Assembly (NCBI GenBank): GCA_019414545.1
Contig: DXLV01000007.1
Coordinates: 1-63,025, forward strand
Direction: 5' to 3'
From: Collinsella sp.
Lineage (GTDB): Bacteria; Actinomycetota; Coriobacteriia; Coriobacteriales; Coriobacteriaceae
DNA length: 63,025 nt
The notes beneath the pieces were generated by a model. The model saw only the letters and a program-made list of their open reading frames with translations, ran no database searches and had not been told where the DNA came from. This document shows, one piece after another, positions 25,995 to 34,305 of this stretch. A program made the position numbers and the translations under genes. How positions within the stretch are numbered: position 1 is the first letter of the stretch; the number at the start of each line of letters is the position of its first letter.

Positions 25995-26588
25995 GTGTTT
26001 GGTATTGGAGAAGGTGAGCTGGCAATCATCGTGGTCTTCGGCTTTTTGCTGTTTGGCCCGGATAAGCTCCCGCAGATGGGCCGTACGATCGGCCGTGCCA
26101 TCCGTCAGTTCCGCGAGACGCAGGAAAAGATGACGGCGGTTGTCCAGTCCGAAATCATCGATCCGGTAAGCGAGGCCGCTTCGGCTCCGGTCAAGCCCAA
26201 GAAGGCTGCCGTCGATGACGATTCCGATGCGGACGAGGATGCCGCCGAGACGGTAGCGCCCGCCAAGAAGGAGACCTTTGCCGAGCGTCGTGCCCGCCTT
26301 GCTGCCGAGAAGGCCGCGAGCGAGGCTGCCGCCGAGGGCGAGGGTGCTGCTGAGGAGTCCGAGGCTGAGGGTGCCGAGGCCGAGCCTGCCGCTGCCGCCG
26401 AGCCTGCCGTCGAGCCCGAGCCTGCTGCAGAGCCCGAGCCCGAGCTGGCAGAGCCCACGACGGCTGACCTCTACGCGCGTCGTCCCCGCAAGCGCAAGGC
26501 CGTCGTCGACCAGCTCGCTCGCGAGCTCGAGGCCGAGGACGCTGCCGAGACTGCTGCCGCCGACGCCCCGAAGGGAGGCGATGAGTAA
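25995..26588 (+). CDS. tatA: Tat translocase subunit TatA/TatB family
   Basis: A 197-residue protein. An N-terminal membrane helix (IGEGELAIIVVFGFLLFGPDKLPQMG) with the family's FGPDKLP hinge leads to an amphipathic helix and a long Ala/Glu-rich acidic tail with Lys/Arg at the end. The start is taken as GTG 25995, 5 nt after TTGGAGG; the upstream ATG would add a non-homologous leader. It overlaps tatC by one base (TAATG), so a minimal TatA-TatC system is encoded. The 120-residue tail is unusually long and acidic. A TATACT -10 box lies at about 25913. Confidence 0.9.
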   Translation: MFGIGEGELAIIVVFGFLLFGPDKLPQMGRTIGRAIRQFRETQEKMTAVVQSEIIDPVSEAASAPVKPKKAAVDDDSDADEDAAETVAPAKKETFAERRARLAAEKAASEAAAEGEGAAEESEAEGAEAEPAAAAEPAVEPEPAAEPEPELAEPTTADLYARRPRKRKAVVDQLARELEAEDAAETAAADAPKGGDE

Positions 26589-27379
26589 TGCCTATCGGAC
26601 CTGCTCGTATGCCGCTCTTCGATCACTTGGGAGAGCTCCGTCGCCGCCTGACCATCGTGGTCGTGTCGGTGTTTGCCGCCGCCATCGTGCTGTACTTTGC
26701 CACGCCCGTGGTGCTCGATATCCTGGAAGACCCCATCCGCTCGTTTGTGCCGGACGGTAAGTTCTACATCACCACCACACTCGGCGGCTTTGGCCTGCGC
26801 TTCTCGCTGGCCATCAAGATGGCCGTGGTCATGTGCACGCCCATGATCATCTGGCAGATCCTGGCATTTTTCCTGCCGGCGCTGCGCCCCAACGAGCGCA
26901 AGTGGGTCGTGCCCACGGTGCTCGCCTCGACGGTGCTGTTCTTCCTGGGTGCCATCTTCTGCTATTTCATCATCATCCCGGCGGGCTTTGAGTGGCTCAT
27001 CGGCGAGACCTCGGCCGTCGCTACGGCGCTGCCCGACCTGGAGAACTACGTCAACATGGAGCTGCTCTTTATGATCGGCTTTGGTGTGGCGTTTGAGCTG
27101 CCGCTCATCATCTTCTATCTGTCCGTCTTTCACATCGTGTCCTATGCGGCCTTCCGCAGCGCCTGGCGCTACGTGTACGTAGGCCTGCTTGTGGGCTCGG
27201 CTGTGATTACGCCCGACGGCTCGCCCGTTACGCTGGGTCTCATGTATGGCGCCCTGCTCTCGCTCTACGAGATTTCGCTCGCCATCGCTCGCGTGGTCAT
27301 TACCGCGCGCGAGGGCAAGGAGGGCCTGTTCGTGAGCCGTCTGGACCTGTTCTCGGACGACGAGGACGACGAGGAGTAA
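26588..27379 (+). CDS. tatC: twin-arginine translocase subunit TatC
   Basis: A 263-residue membrane protein with six helices. It opens with the signature FDHLGELRRRLTI of the Tat receptor that binds twin-arginine signal peptides, and contains the conserved FELPLIIFYLSVF and the SAVITPDGSPVTLG segments. It receives folded substrates and works with TatA at 25995. Start and the preceding stop codon overlap as TAATG. The C-terminus is acidic (SDDEDDEE). hypA follows 6 nt later, so tatA-tatC-hypA-hypB may be one operon; Tat exports hydrogenases, which fits. Confidence 0.95.
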   Translation: MPIGPARMPLFDHLGELRRRLTIVVVSVFAAAIVLYFATPVVLDILEDPIRSFVPDGKFYITTTLGGFGLRFSLAIKMAVVMCTPMIIWQILAFFLPALRPNERKWVVPTVLASTVLFFLGAIFCYFIIIPAGFEWLIGETSAVATALPDLENYVNMELLFMIGFGVAFELPLIIFYLSVFHIVSYAAFRSAWRYVYVGLLVGSAVITPDGSPVTLGLMYGALLSLYEISLAIARVVITAREGKEGLFVSRLDLFSDDEDDEE

Positions 27380-27385
27380 ATCGGT

Positions 27386-27742
27386 ATGCACGAGGTTGGC
27401 ATTGTCAACGGCATACTCGATACAGTGATTCGCGCGGCGCGTGGGGCGGGGGCCTCGCGCGCCGTTTTGGTAACGCTGCGTATCGGGGATATGACCGAGG
27501 TCGTGCGCGAGGCGCTTGACTTTGCGTGGGAGACGTTTCGCGACGAGGACCCGCTCACGCGCGGCTGCGAGCTTGCCGTGGAGGAAGTCCATCCACAAAG
27601 CGAGTGTCTGGACTGCGGTGAGGTCTTTGAGCACGACCGTTTCCATTGCCGTTGTCCCCAATGTGGCGGTGCCAACGTGCGTCTGCTGCATGGCCGCGAA
27701 CTCGACATCGCAAGTATCGAGATCGAGACCCCCGACGATTAG
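27386..27742 (+). CDS. hypA: hydrogenase/urease nickel-insertion protein HypA
   Basis: A 118-residue HypA. The nickel-binding N-terminus MHEVGIV is intact (His2), and the zinc site is seen as two CxxC pairs in ECLDCGE and CRCPQCGG. It delivers nickel to a [NiFe] enzyme together with HypB. It is preceded by tatC with a 6-nt gap and followed by hypB after 55 nt. No hydrogenase structural genes or hypCDEF are in the window, so the target enzyme is not visible here. Confidence 0.93.
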   Translation: MHEVGIVNGILDTVIRAARGAGASRAVLVTLRIGDMTEVVREALDFAWETFRDEDPLTRGCELAVEEVHPQSECLDCGEVFEHDRFHCRCPQCGGANVRLLHGRELDIASIEIETPDD

Positions 27743-27797
27743 CACGCTCGCCATCTAGCGATGGGGTATAAAAAGGCCAAAGTAAGGAGCGCTAAGT

Positions 27798-28481
27798 ATG
27801 GCCGAGAAAACGATTGATATCGCGTCGCCGATTCTGTCGCGCAACGAGCGCCTAGCAGATCAGCTGCGTCAGCGGTTTGAGCAGACGAACACCTACGTGA
27901 TCAATGTGCTGTCGAGCCCTGGCTCGGGTAAGACCACCACGATTCTGGGCACCAACGAGCGCCTGCGTGACAAAGCCAGCCTGCGCTGTGCCGTTATCGA
28001 GGGCGATATCGCCTCGGACGTCGACGCCATCACCATGAAGGAAGCCGGCATGCCCGCCATCCAGATCAACACGGGCGGCCTGTGCCACCTCGAGGGCAAC
28101 ATGATCATGGAGGCCGTCGACGCCTTCGACCAGGCCGTCGGTCTGGAGAACATCGACGTCATCTTTATCGAAAATGTGGGTAACCTGGTCTGCCCGGTCG
28201 ACTTTGACCTGGGCGAGAACCTGTCCATCATGATCCTCTCGGTGCCCGAGGGCGACGACAAGCCCATCAAGTACCCGGGCATCTTCCAGCACGCCGGCGC
28301 GCAGCTGCTCAATAAGGTCGACGTGGCCCCGGCTTTCGATTTTGACATGGATAGGTATACTAAGACACTCGATGACCTCAATCCGCAGGCGCCGCGGTTT
28401 GCCGTGAGCGCGCGCAAGGGCGAGGGCATGGATGCCTGGTGCGATTGGCTCATCGGGCAGATTGAGCAAGCAAGGGCGTAA
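27798..28481 (+). CDS. hypB: hydrogenase nickel-incorporation GTPase HypB
   Basis: A 227-residue SIMIBI-class GTPase. The P-loop SSPGSGKTTTI (Lys45), the metal/switch region GGLCHLEGNM, the ENVGNLVCPVDFDLGE motif and the NKVD nucleotide motif are all present. The N-terminal His-rich nickel-storage stretch of some HypB proteins is missing. It acts with HypA in nickel transfer. AAGGAG lies 9 nt before the ATG. The topoisomerase gene follows with a 54-nt gap. Confidence 0.95.
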   Translation: MAEKTIDIASPILSRNERLADQLRQRFEQTNTYVINVLSSPGSGKTTTILGTNERLRDKASLRCAVIEGDIASDVDAITMKEAGMPAIQINTGGLCHLEGNMIMEAVDAFDQAVGLENIDVIFIENVGNLVCPVDFDLGENLSIMILSVPEGDDKPIKYPGIFQHAGAQLLNKVDVAPAFDFDMDRYTKTLDDLNPQAPRFAVSARKGEGMDAWCDWLIGQIEQARA

Positions 28482-28535
28482 GTCGGCCGCCAAGAGGGCG
28501 GGCGCAGCCGCAGACACACGAGATAGGAGCCTCTT

Positions 28536-31127
28536 TTGAAGCTCATCATCGCTGAGAAAAACGACGCCGCGCGTCAGATCGCCGAGCGTCTGTCCACGGG
28601 TAAGCCCAAAAAGGACAAGGTGTACAACACCGCCATCTACCGTTTTGAGTGGAAGGGCGAGGAGTGCGTGACGATCGGCCTTGCCGGTCACATCCTGGCA
28701 CCCGATTTTTGCGACAGTGTGCTGTTCGATAAAAAGTTGGGCTGGTATTCGGTCACGGAGGACGGCGAAATGCTGCCGGCCGATATGCCCGATGGCCTGG
28801 CCCGCCCGCCGTACGACACCAAGCGCAAGCCGTTCCTTGCCGATGGCATTTCCATCAAGGGCTGGAAGCTCGAGAGCCTGCCCTATCTCACCTGGGCGCC
28901 CGTCATTAAGCTTCCGGCCGAGAAAGAGCTCATCCGCTCGCTTAAGAACCTCGCCAAAAAGTCCGACAGCGTCATCATCGCCACGGACTTCGATCGCGAG
29001 GGCGAGCTGATCGGTTCGGACGCCCTCAACAAGGTGCGCGAGGTGGCGCCCGACTTGCCGGTCGCCCGCGCCCAGTATTCTTCGTTTACCAAGGCCGAGA
29101 TCACGCAGGCCTTCGATAATCTCGTCTCGCTCGACCAGAATCTGGCCGACGCCGGCGAGAGTCGCCAGCACATCGACCTCATTTGGGGCGCGGTACTCAC
29201 GCGCTATCTGACGCTCGCCAAGTTTGGCGGCTTTGGTAACGTGCGCTCTGCCGGCCGCGTGCAGACGCCGACACTCGCCCTGGTGGTCGAGCGCGAGCGC
29301 GAGCGCATGGCGTTTGTGCCCGAGGACTATTGGCAGATTCGCGGCATGGGTGCCGCTCAGGGTGCTGCCGAGGACGACCGCTTTAAGATCGCGCACAAGA
29401 CGGCGCGTTTTACCGACAAAGATGCTGCTGAGACGGCGTATGGTCACGTCGACGGCGTCGCGACGGCAACCGTCGCCGCGGTGACCAAGCGCTCTCGCAA
29501 GCAGCAGCCGCCCACGCCGTTTGCGACCACCTCGCTGCAGGCTGCCGCCGCAGCCGAGGGCATCTCGCCTGCGCGTACCATGCGCATCGCCGAGTCTCTC
29601 TACATGGCGGGCCTCATCAGCTACCCGCGTGTCGATAATACCGTGTACCCCGCGACGCTCGATCTGGGCGCCGTGGTGAGCGACCTGGCCAAGATTAACC
29701 CGGCGCTGGCACCCGTGTGCAAGAAGGTGCTCGCCGGTCCCATGAGGCCCACGCGCGGCAAGGTCGAGACCACCGACCACCCGCCTATCTACCCCACGGG
29801 CGAGGGCGATCCGTCCACGCTCGACGGCGGCCAGCGCAAGCTCTACGACCTCATCGCCCGCCGCTTCCTGGCGACGCTCATGGGTCCCGCGACCATCGAG
29901 AACACCAAGCTCGAGCTCGATGTGAACGGCGAGCCGTTCGTGGCTTCGGGCGACGTGCTCGTGACTCCGGGCTTCCGCGAGGCCTATCCGTACGGCCTTA
30001 AGCGCGATGAGCAGATGCCGCCGCTGGAGCAGGGCGATACGGTCGACGTGTTCGACATTAAGCTCGAGGCCAAGCAGACCGAGCCGCCCGCGCGCTACAG
30101 CCAGGGCAAGCTCGTGCAGGAGATGGAAAAGCGCGGCCTGGGTACCAAGTCCACGCGTGCGAGCATCATCGAGCGCCTGTATGCCGTGCGCTATCTCAAA
30201 AATGATCCCGTTGAGCCGAGCCAGCTGGGCATCGCCATCATCGACGCGCTGACGCAATTTGCCCCGCGCATCACGAGCCCCGATATGACCAGCGAGCTTG
30301 ATGGCGATATGACCCGCGTCGAGCGCGGCGAGGATACCGAAGAGCATGTCGTGACGCACTCGCGCGCGCTGCTGGCCGGCGTGCTCGACGAGCTGCTCAA
30401 GCACACGCAGGAGCTGGGCGACGCCATCAGCGACGCCGTCACGGCCGATGCGCGCGTGGGCGCTTGCCCCAAGTGCGGCAAGGACCTGGTTATGAAGACG
30501 AGCGCCAAGACCCGCGGCAGCTTCATTGGCTGCATGGGCTGGCCCGACTGCGACGTGACCTATCCGGTGCCGAGTGGCGTCAAGGTAAGCCCGCTCGAGG
30601 GCGAGGCCGCCGTGTGCCCCGAGTGCGGTGCGCCGCGCATTAAGTGCCAGCCGTTCCGCCAGAAGGCCTTCGAGATCTGCGTGAACCCCACGTGCCCCAC
30701 CAACTACGAGCCCGACCTTAAGGTGGGCGAGTGCAAGGTGTGTGCCGAGGCCGGACGCCATGGCGACCTGATCGCGCACAAGAGCGAGAAGAGCGGCAAG
30801 CGCTTTATCCGCTGCACCAACTATGACGATTGCGGCGTGAGCTATCCACTGCCGGCGCGTGGAAAACTCGAGGCGACGGGCGAGACCTGTCCCGAGTGCG
30901 GCGCCCCCATCGTGGTGGTCAACACGGCGCGCGGTCCGTGGCGTATCTGCGTCAACATGGACTGCCCGACCAAGGAGAAGAAGCCCGCCCGCGGCCGCAA
31001 GACCACAACCAAGGCGAGCACGGCTAAGAAGACGACCGCTGCGAAGAAGACTTCGACGGCGAAAAAGTCGACTGCCAAGAAGTCGACCACCAAGAAGACG
31101 ACGGCCAAGAAGGCTGCCGACAAGTAA
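28536..31127 (+). CDS. topA: type IA DNA topoisomerase, archaeal-like, with zinc-finger and lysine-rich tail
   Basis: An 863-residue topoisomerase that relaxes negative supercoils. The Toprim domain starts MKLIIAEKNDAA and carries ATDFDREGE; the active-site tyrosine is in LISYPRVDNT. The N-terminal part resembles archaeal TopA and topoisomerase III more than E. coli TopA. Residues 640-830 hold four Cys4 zinc modules (each opening CPKCG, CPECG or CKVCA), and the last 40 residues are Lys/Thr/Ala repeats like histone H1 tails. Start is a TTG with TAGGAG upstream. A terminator with seven T's follows. Confidence 0.9.
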   Translation: MKLIIAEKNDAARQIAERLSTGKPKKDKVYNTAIYRFEWKGEECVTIGLAGHILAPDFCDSVLFDKKLGWYSVTEDGEMLPADMPDGLARPPYDTKRKPFLADGISIKGWKLESLPYLTWAPVIKLPAEKELIRSLKNLAKKSDSVIIATDFDREGELIGSDALNKVREVAPDLPVARAQYSSFTKAEITQAFDNLVSLDQNLADAGESRQHIDLIWGAVLTRYLTLAKFGGFGNVRSAGRVQTPTLALVVERERERMAFVPEDYWQIRGMGAAQGAAEDDRFKIAHKTARFTDKDAAETAYGHVDGVATATVAAVTKRSRKQQPPTPFATTSLQAAAAAEGISPARTMRIAESLYMAGLISYPRVDNTVYPATLDLGAVVSDLAKINPALAPVCKKVLAGPMRPTRGKVETTDHPPIYPTGEGDPSTLDGGQRKLYDLIARRFLATLMGPATIENTKLELDVNGEPFVASGDVLVTPGFREAYPYGLKRDEQMPPLEQGDTVDVFDIKLEAKQTEPPARYSQGKLVQEMEKRGLGTKSTRASIIERLYAVRYLKNDPVEPSQLGIAIIDALTQFAPRITSPDMTSELDGDMTRVERGEDTEEHVVTHSRALLAGVLDELLKHTQELGDAISDAVTADARVGACPKCGKDLVMKTSAKTRGSFIGCMGWPDCDVTYPVPSGVKVSPLEGEAAVCPECGAPRIKCQPFRQKAFEICVNPTCPTNYEPDLKVGECKVCAEAGRHGDLIAHKSEKSGKRFIRCTNYDDCGVSYPLPARGKLEATGETCPECGAPIVVVNTARGPWRICVNMDCPTKEKKPARGRKTTTKASTAKKTTAAKKTSTAKKSTAKKSTTKKTTAKKAADK

Positions 31128-31150
31128 CCGGCGCAGTCGAAACAATGCCC

Positions 31151-31191
31151 AAAAAACGAGCGAGGGTCTCATGATCCTCGCTCGTTTTTTT
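31151..31191 (+). terminator. intrinsic terminator of topA
   Basis: A 15-bp stem counting the A/T ends (AAAAAACGAGCGAGG with CCTCGCTCGTTTTTT), ending in seven T's; bidirectional because of the upstream A-run. Confidence 0.92.
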
Positions 31192-31193
31192 GA

Positions 31194-31251
31194 CCGGCAG
31201 TTAGGGACGTTCCTTTTCTGCCGGCAGTTTAGGAACGTCCCTAACTGCCGG
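31194..31251. repeat. REP-like palindrome (GGGACGTTCC family)
   Basis: A 20-bp perfect inverted repeat (31194-31213 with 31232-31251); the loop itself contains TGCCGGCA. Each arm matches the tandem unit at 361-410 (GTCCC next to TGCCGGC). It lies between two convergent genes. Confidence 0.65.
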
Positions 31252-31269
31252 CTCGGGAACGACAAAGCG

Positions 31270-32253
31270 CTAGTTCACCTCGACAGGCTTGGCGCCGGGA
31301 TAACGCTCCTCAAAGTCTAGGCGGTACTTATTGTCATTGGTGCCCACCACGTTGTCGCGCGACAGCGGCGCCACGATCTCATTCTTGTGGTCCGCAGGCT
31401 TGGCGTATTTCAGACTGATCTCCCAGGCATCACAGATTGCGTCAATGCGGTGATCCAGGTCGTCGTACAGGGCGATGATGTCCTTCCAGGAGCTGTAGTT
31501 TTTGGAGCTCGTCGGGACGTCCAGGTCCTCGACGATGTCGTAATACTGTTCGATGGTGTCCTCCGTGCGCTCGGCGACGTCGGCGAGATTTTGACGGGTG
31601 GTTTGATCCTCTTCCAGATAGTTGCCGTTGAAGTTCTGCGCGCAGCCACGGACCTGGCTGTCGAGATCTTCGAGCAGGTCGTAGTATTCGCTCAGGCGAC
31701 GGTAGAGGTTCTGCTCGGAGAGCGTTGCTTCGCCGCCATCCTCGTCGTCATCGTCATCATCGTCGTACAGGCTGTTGGGATTGCCGAGAGGCTTTAGGTC
31801 ATCGTCGTCGACGTCATGGTGCAGCTTAGCTACCTCGGCAGTCGTCTGCGTGGCGGCGTTGTCGAACGGTCTGATTGCAAAGAAGATGACCAGGGCGATG
31901 ATGATCGCCACCAGCACAACGATAACGGCGATAAGCGGCCCGGTGCCGCTCTTTTTGGGAGCGGGGGTCTGTGGCGAAGCGGGCGCGTATGCGGGAGCCG
32001 GCTGCTGTTGGGGCGAGCCGCTCGCGACGGGTATGCGCTGCGTGGTCTCGACGGCCTCGGTCCTTGCGGCGGGGTCGGGGCTATAGGCGAGGGGGTCGTC
32101 CGCCTTGGCTTGCGGCGTATCAAGGGAGCCGGTCTGCTCAAAAGCGGGCTGGCTATCGCTCGCGGCTGTTTGCTCAACGGGTGCACCGCACGAGGTGCAG
32201 AACTTGGCATCATCTGCAAGAAGCTTGCCGCACGAGGCGCAATACCGAGACAT
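31270..32253 (-). CDS. zinc-ribbon membrane protein of unknown function
   Basis: A 327-residue protein. The N-terminus is a zinc ribbon (RYCASCGKL, then FCTSCGAPV), followed by a Pro/Ala-rich linker, one membrane helix near 115-135 (LIAVIVVLVAIIIALVIFF), a poly-acidic stretch (seven Asp in a row near 175), and a mostly helical extracytoplasmic part with repeated aromatic/Leu heptads suggesting a coiled coil. ATG 32253 with AAAGGAG is chosen over 32271. Bacterial zinc-ribbon + single-helix proteins of this type are common in this group; no function is known. Confidence 0.8.
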   Translation of the reverse strand: MSRYCASCGKLLADDAKFCTSCGAPVEQTAASDSQPAFEQTGSLDTPQAKADDPLAYSPDPAARTEAVETTQRIPVASGSPQQQPAPAYAPASPQTPAPKKSGTGPLIAVIVVLVAIIIALVIFFAIRPFDNAATQTTAEVAKLHHDVDDDDLKPLGNPNSLYDDDDDDDEDGGEATLSEQNLYRRLSEYYDLLEDLDSQVRGCAQNFNGNYLEEDQTTRQNLADVAERTEDTIEQYYDIVEDLDVPTSSKNYSSWKDIIALYDDLDHRIDAICDAWEISLKYAKPADHKNEIVAPLSRDNVVGTNDNKYRLDFEERYPGAKPVEVN

Positions 32254-32321
32254 TGCCACTCCTTTCGCCACATTTCAATGCAATACGATGATTATACCCA
32301 GCATCCAAAATTCCCCATCAT

Positions 32322-32390
32322 AAGTTGCGGTGAAATAGGGACTGTTTGGCGGTCTCAGAGCTTCAATCAGTCCCTATTTCACCGCAACTT
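32322..32390. repeat. 23-bp perfect inverted repeat (REP-like)
   Basis: Arms 32322-32344 and 32368-32390 are perfect complements (beginning AAGTTGCGGTGAAATAGGGA), with a 23-nt loop. It stands between the divergent zinc-ribbon gene and tmk, in their shared upstream region. The AGGGAC core links it to the other REP-like repeats. Confidence 0.7.
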
Positions 32391-32492
32391 TGGAAAGGCG
32401 CCTTTAGCCATTGGGGACGCGCCGAGCACTGGGGTATCATGGCTTGGTTGATATATCTGCATTTACGCGCCTTGTAGGAAGGGGCTGCGCCC

Positions 32493-33176
32493 ATGGCTTT
32501 TGAGCCCGCTCAACATAGCTTCATTACGCTCGAGGGCGTCGATGGCGCCGGCAAGTCCACGCAGACGCGCCTGCTTGCCCGCGCGCTTGACCTTGCCGGT
32601 TACCAGGTCGTGGCCCTGCGCGAGCCGGGTGGCACCGCCATCAGCGAGAAGATTCGTGCCCTACTGCTCGATTCCGCCAACACGGCAATGGGCGATACTT
32701 GCGAGCTGTTGCTCTACGAGGCCGCGCGCGCCCAGCTAGTGCACGAGGTTATCGCGCCTGCCCTCGCGGCCGGCAAGGTGGTCCTGTGCGATCGCTTCTA
32801 CGATTCCACGACCTGCTACCAGGCGTTTGCCGACGGCCTCGATCGCCAGATGGTACGCGACGCCAACAACCTGGCCGTCGCGGGAACACACCCGGTGCTC
32901 ACGCTCGTCTACCACATCACGCCCGAGCAGGCGGCGCTGCGCATGGCTGCCCGTGGCGCGGCCGACCGCATGGAGGCAAAGGGCATAGCCTTCCAGGAGC
33001 GCGTCTATCAGGGTTTTTGTGCCATTGCCGCCGAGGAGCCAGACCGCGTAAAGCTCATCGACGCCACTGCGCCGATCGAGGATGTCTTCGCGCAGACGGT
33101 CGAGCAGGTTCGCGCGTACGGCCTCGATATCCCGCAGGATGCCGTCGTCGCCGCGCTTGCCCAGGAGGCCGAGTAG
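32493..33176 (+). CDS. tmk: thymidylate kinase
   Basis: A 227-residue dTMP kinase. P-loop LEGVDGAGKST near residue 11-21, the DR(F/Y) motif CDRFYDSTTCYQ near 90-100, and the LID region RGAADRMEAKG. It makes dTDP for DNA synthesis. GGAAGGGG precedes the start. The next gene, holB, starts 1 nt past its stop codon; tmk-holB pairing is common in bacteria and ricT follows, so this is a three-gene operon. Confidence 0.96.
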   Translation: MAFEPAQHSFITLEGVDGAGKSTQTRLLARALDLAGYQVVALREPGGTAISEKIRALLLDSANTAMGDTCELLLYEAARAQLVHEVIAPALAAGKVVLCDRFYDSTTCYQAFADGLDRQMVRDANNLAVAGTHPVLTLVYHITPEQAALRMAARGAADRMEAKGIAFQERVYQGFCAIAAEEPDRVKLIDATAPIEDVFAQTVEQVRAYGLDIPQDAVVAALAQEAE

Positions 33177-33177
33177 C

Positions 33178-34305
33178 ATGGCCCCTGCGCAGACAAGCTT
33201 GCTCGCCAAACTCGATACCCAAGAACGCGTGCGCGACTTTTTGACCAATGCCGTCGCCAGCGGTCGTGCATCGCACGCCTACCTGTTTTTGGGCGCTCCC
33301 GGCGCGGGCAAGCTCGACGCCGCGTGGGCGCTCGCCCAAGCCTTCCTGTGCGAGCAGGATGGCTGTGGCTCATGCGATAGCTGCGTGCGCGTCGCCCGCC
33401 ATACGCACCCCGACGTGCACTATTACACGCCCGAGAGCGCCACGGGTTACCTCATTGCCCAGACCCGCGAGCTGCTCGATGACGTGCTTCTGGCGCCCAT
33501 TCGCGCCAAGGCCAAGGTCTACATCATCGACCGTGCCGAGCAACTGCGCGCCAACACCGCCAACGCGCTGCTCAAAACGCTCGAGGAGCCGCCCGAGGGC
33601 GTTATGTTCATCTTGCTGGGCACCTCGGCCGACGTGATGCTGCCCACTATCGTGAGCCGCTGCCAGTGCGTGCCGTTTCGGCTGGTATCGCCCGCCGCCG
33701 CCGCGCAGGCCGTGAGCCGCGCCACCGGTCAGGACCCTGCGCGTTGCCGCATGGCGGTCGCCGTGGCGGGAAGCCCCACACGCGGCATCGAGTTTCTTAA
33801 GAGCGCCGAGCGCCAGGACGCCCGCCGTCAGATGGTCCGTGCCATCGACTCGCTCATTGCCGCCGACGAGGCCGACGTGCTCAGCCGCGCCAAGTCACTC
33901 ATCGTCGCCGTCAAGGCGCCGCTCGCCGAGGTCAAGTCCACGCAGGAAAAGGTGCTCGAGCAAAATGCCGACTACCTGTCGCGTGGAGCATTGAAGCAGC
34001 TTGAGGACCGCAACAAGCGCGAACTCAACGCGCGCGAGCGTTCGGGTATCATGGAAGCGCTGGCGAGCGCGCGGACGCTCATGCGCGACGTGCTGCTGAC
34101 GCTTCAGGATGAGGCGGCCGACGTCGTGAACGAGGATGTGCGCGACACGATCGGTCGGCTTGCCGCCGCGACCAATGTTGCGGGTGCCACCCAGGTGCTC
34201 GAGGCGGTCGCAACCGCCGAGCGCAACATCGCCAGAAACGTTACTCCCCAGCTGGCCATCGAGGTCATGCTGTTCGATATCAGGAAGGCACTGAAATGCC
34301 GTTAG
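33178..34305 (+). CDS. holB: DNA polymerase III subunit delta-prime
   Basis: A 375-residue clamp-loader subunit. The AAA+ domain has FLGAPGAGKLDAAWALA; the P-loop lacks the usual Ser/Thr after Lys (GKL), in line with delta-prime not hydrolysing ATP. The zinc module CEQDGCGSCDSC follows, then the sensor SRC motif (TIVSRCQCVPF). The ATG at 33178 with AGGAGG 10 nt upstream is chosen; an earlier in-frame ATG lies inside tmk. It overlaps ricT by 10 bp. Confidence 0.93.
   Translation: MAPAQTSLLAKLDTQERVRDFLTNAVASGRASHAYLFLGAPGAGKLDAAWALAQAFLCEQDGCGSCDSCVRVARHTHPDVHYYTPESATGYLIAQTRELLDDVLLAPIRAKAKVYIIDRAEQLRANTANALLKTLEEPPEGVMFILLGTSADVMLPTIVSRCQCVPFRLVSPAAAAQAVSRATGQDPARCRMAVAVAGSPTRGIEFLKSAERQDARRQMVRAIDSLIAADEADVLSRAKSLIVAVKAPLAEVKSTQEKVLEQNADYLSRGALKQLEDRNKRELNARERSGIMEALASARTLMRDVLLTLQDEAADVVNEDVRDTIGRLAAATNVAGATQVLEAVATAERNIARNVTPQLAIEVMLFDIRKALKCR

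Noticed and set aside
27852..31265. Very long reverse-strand ORF (1137 codons) opposite hypB and topA
   Set aside because: It is the antisense of two genes with clear homology; high GC leaves such frames open, and its translation is low-complexity Arg/Leu/Ala without any family feature.
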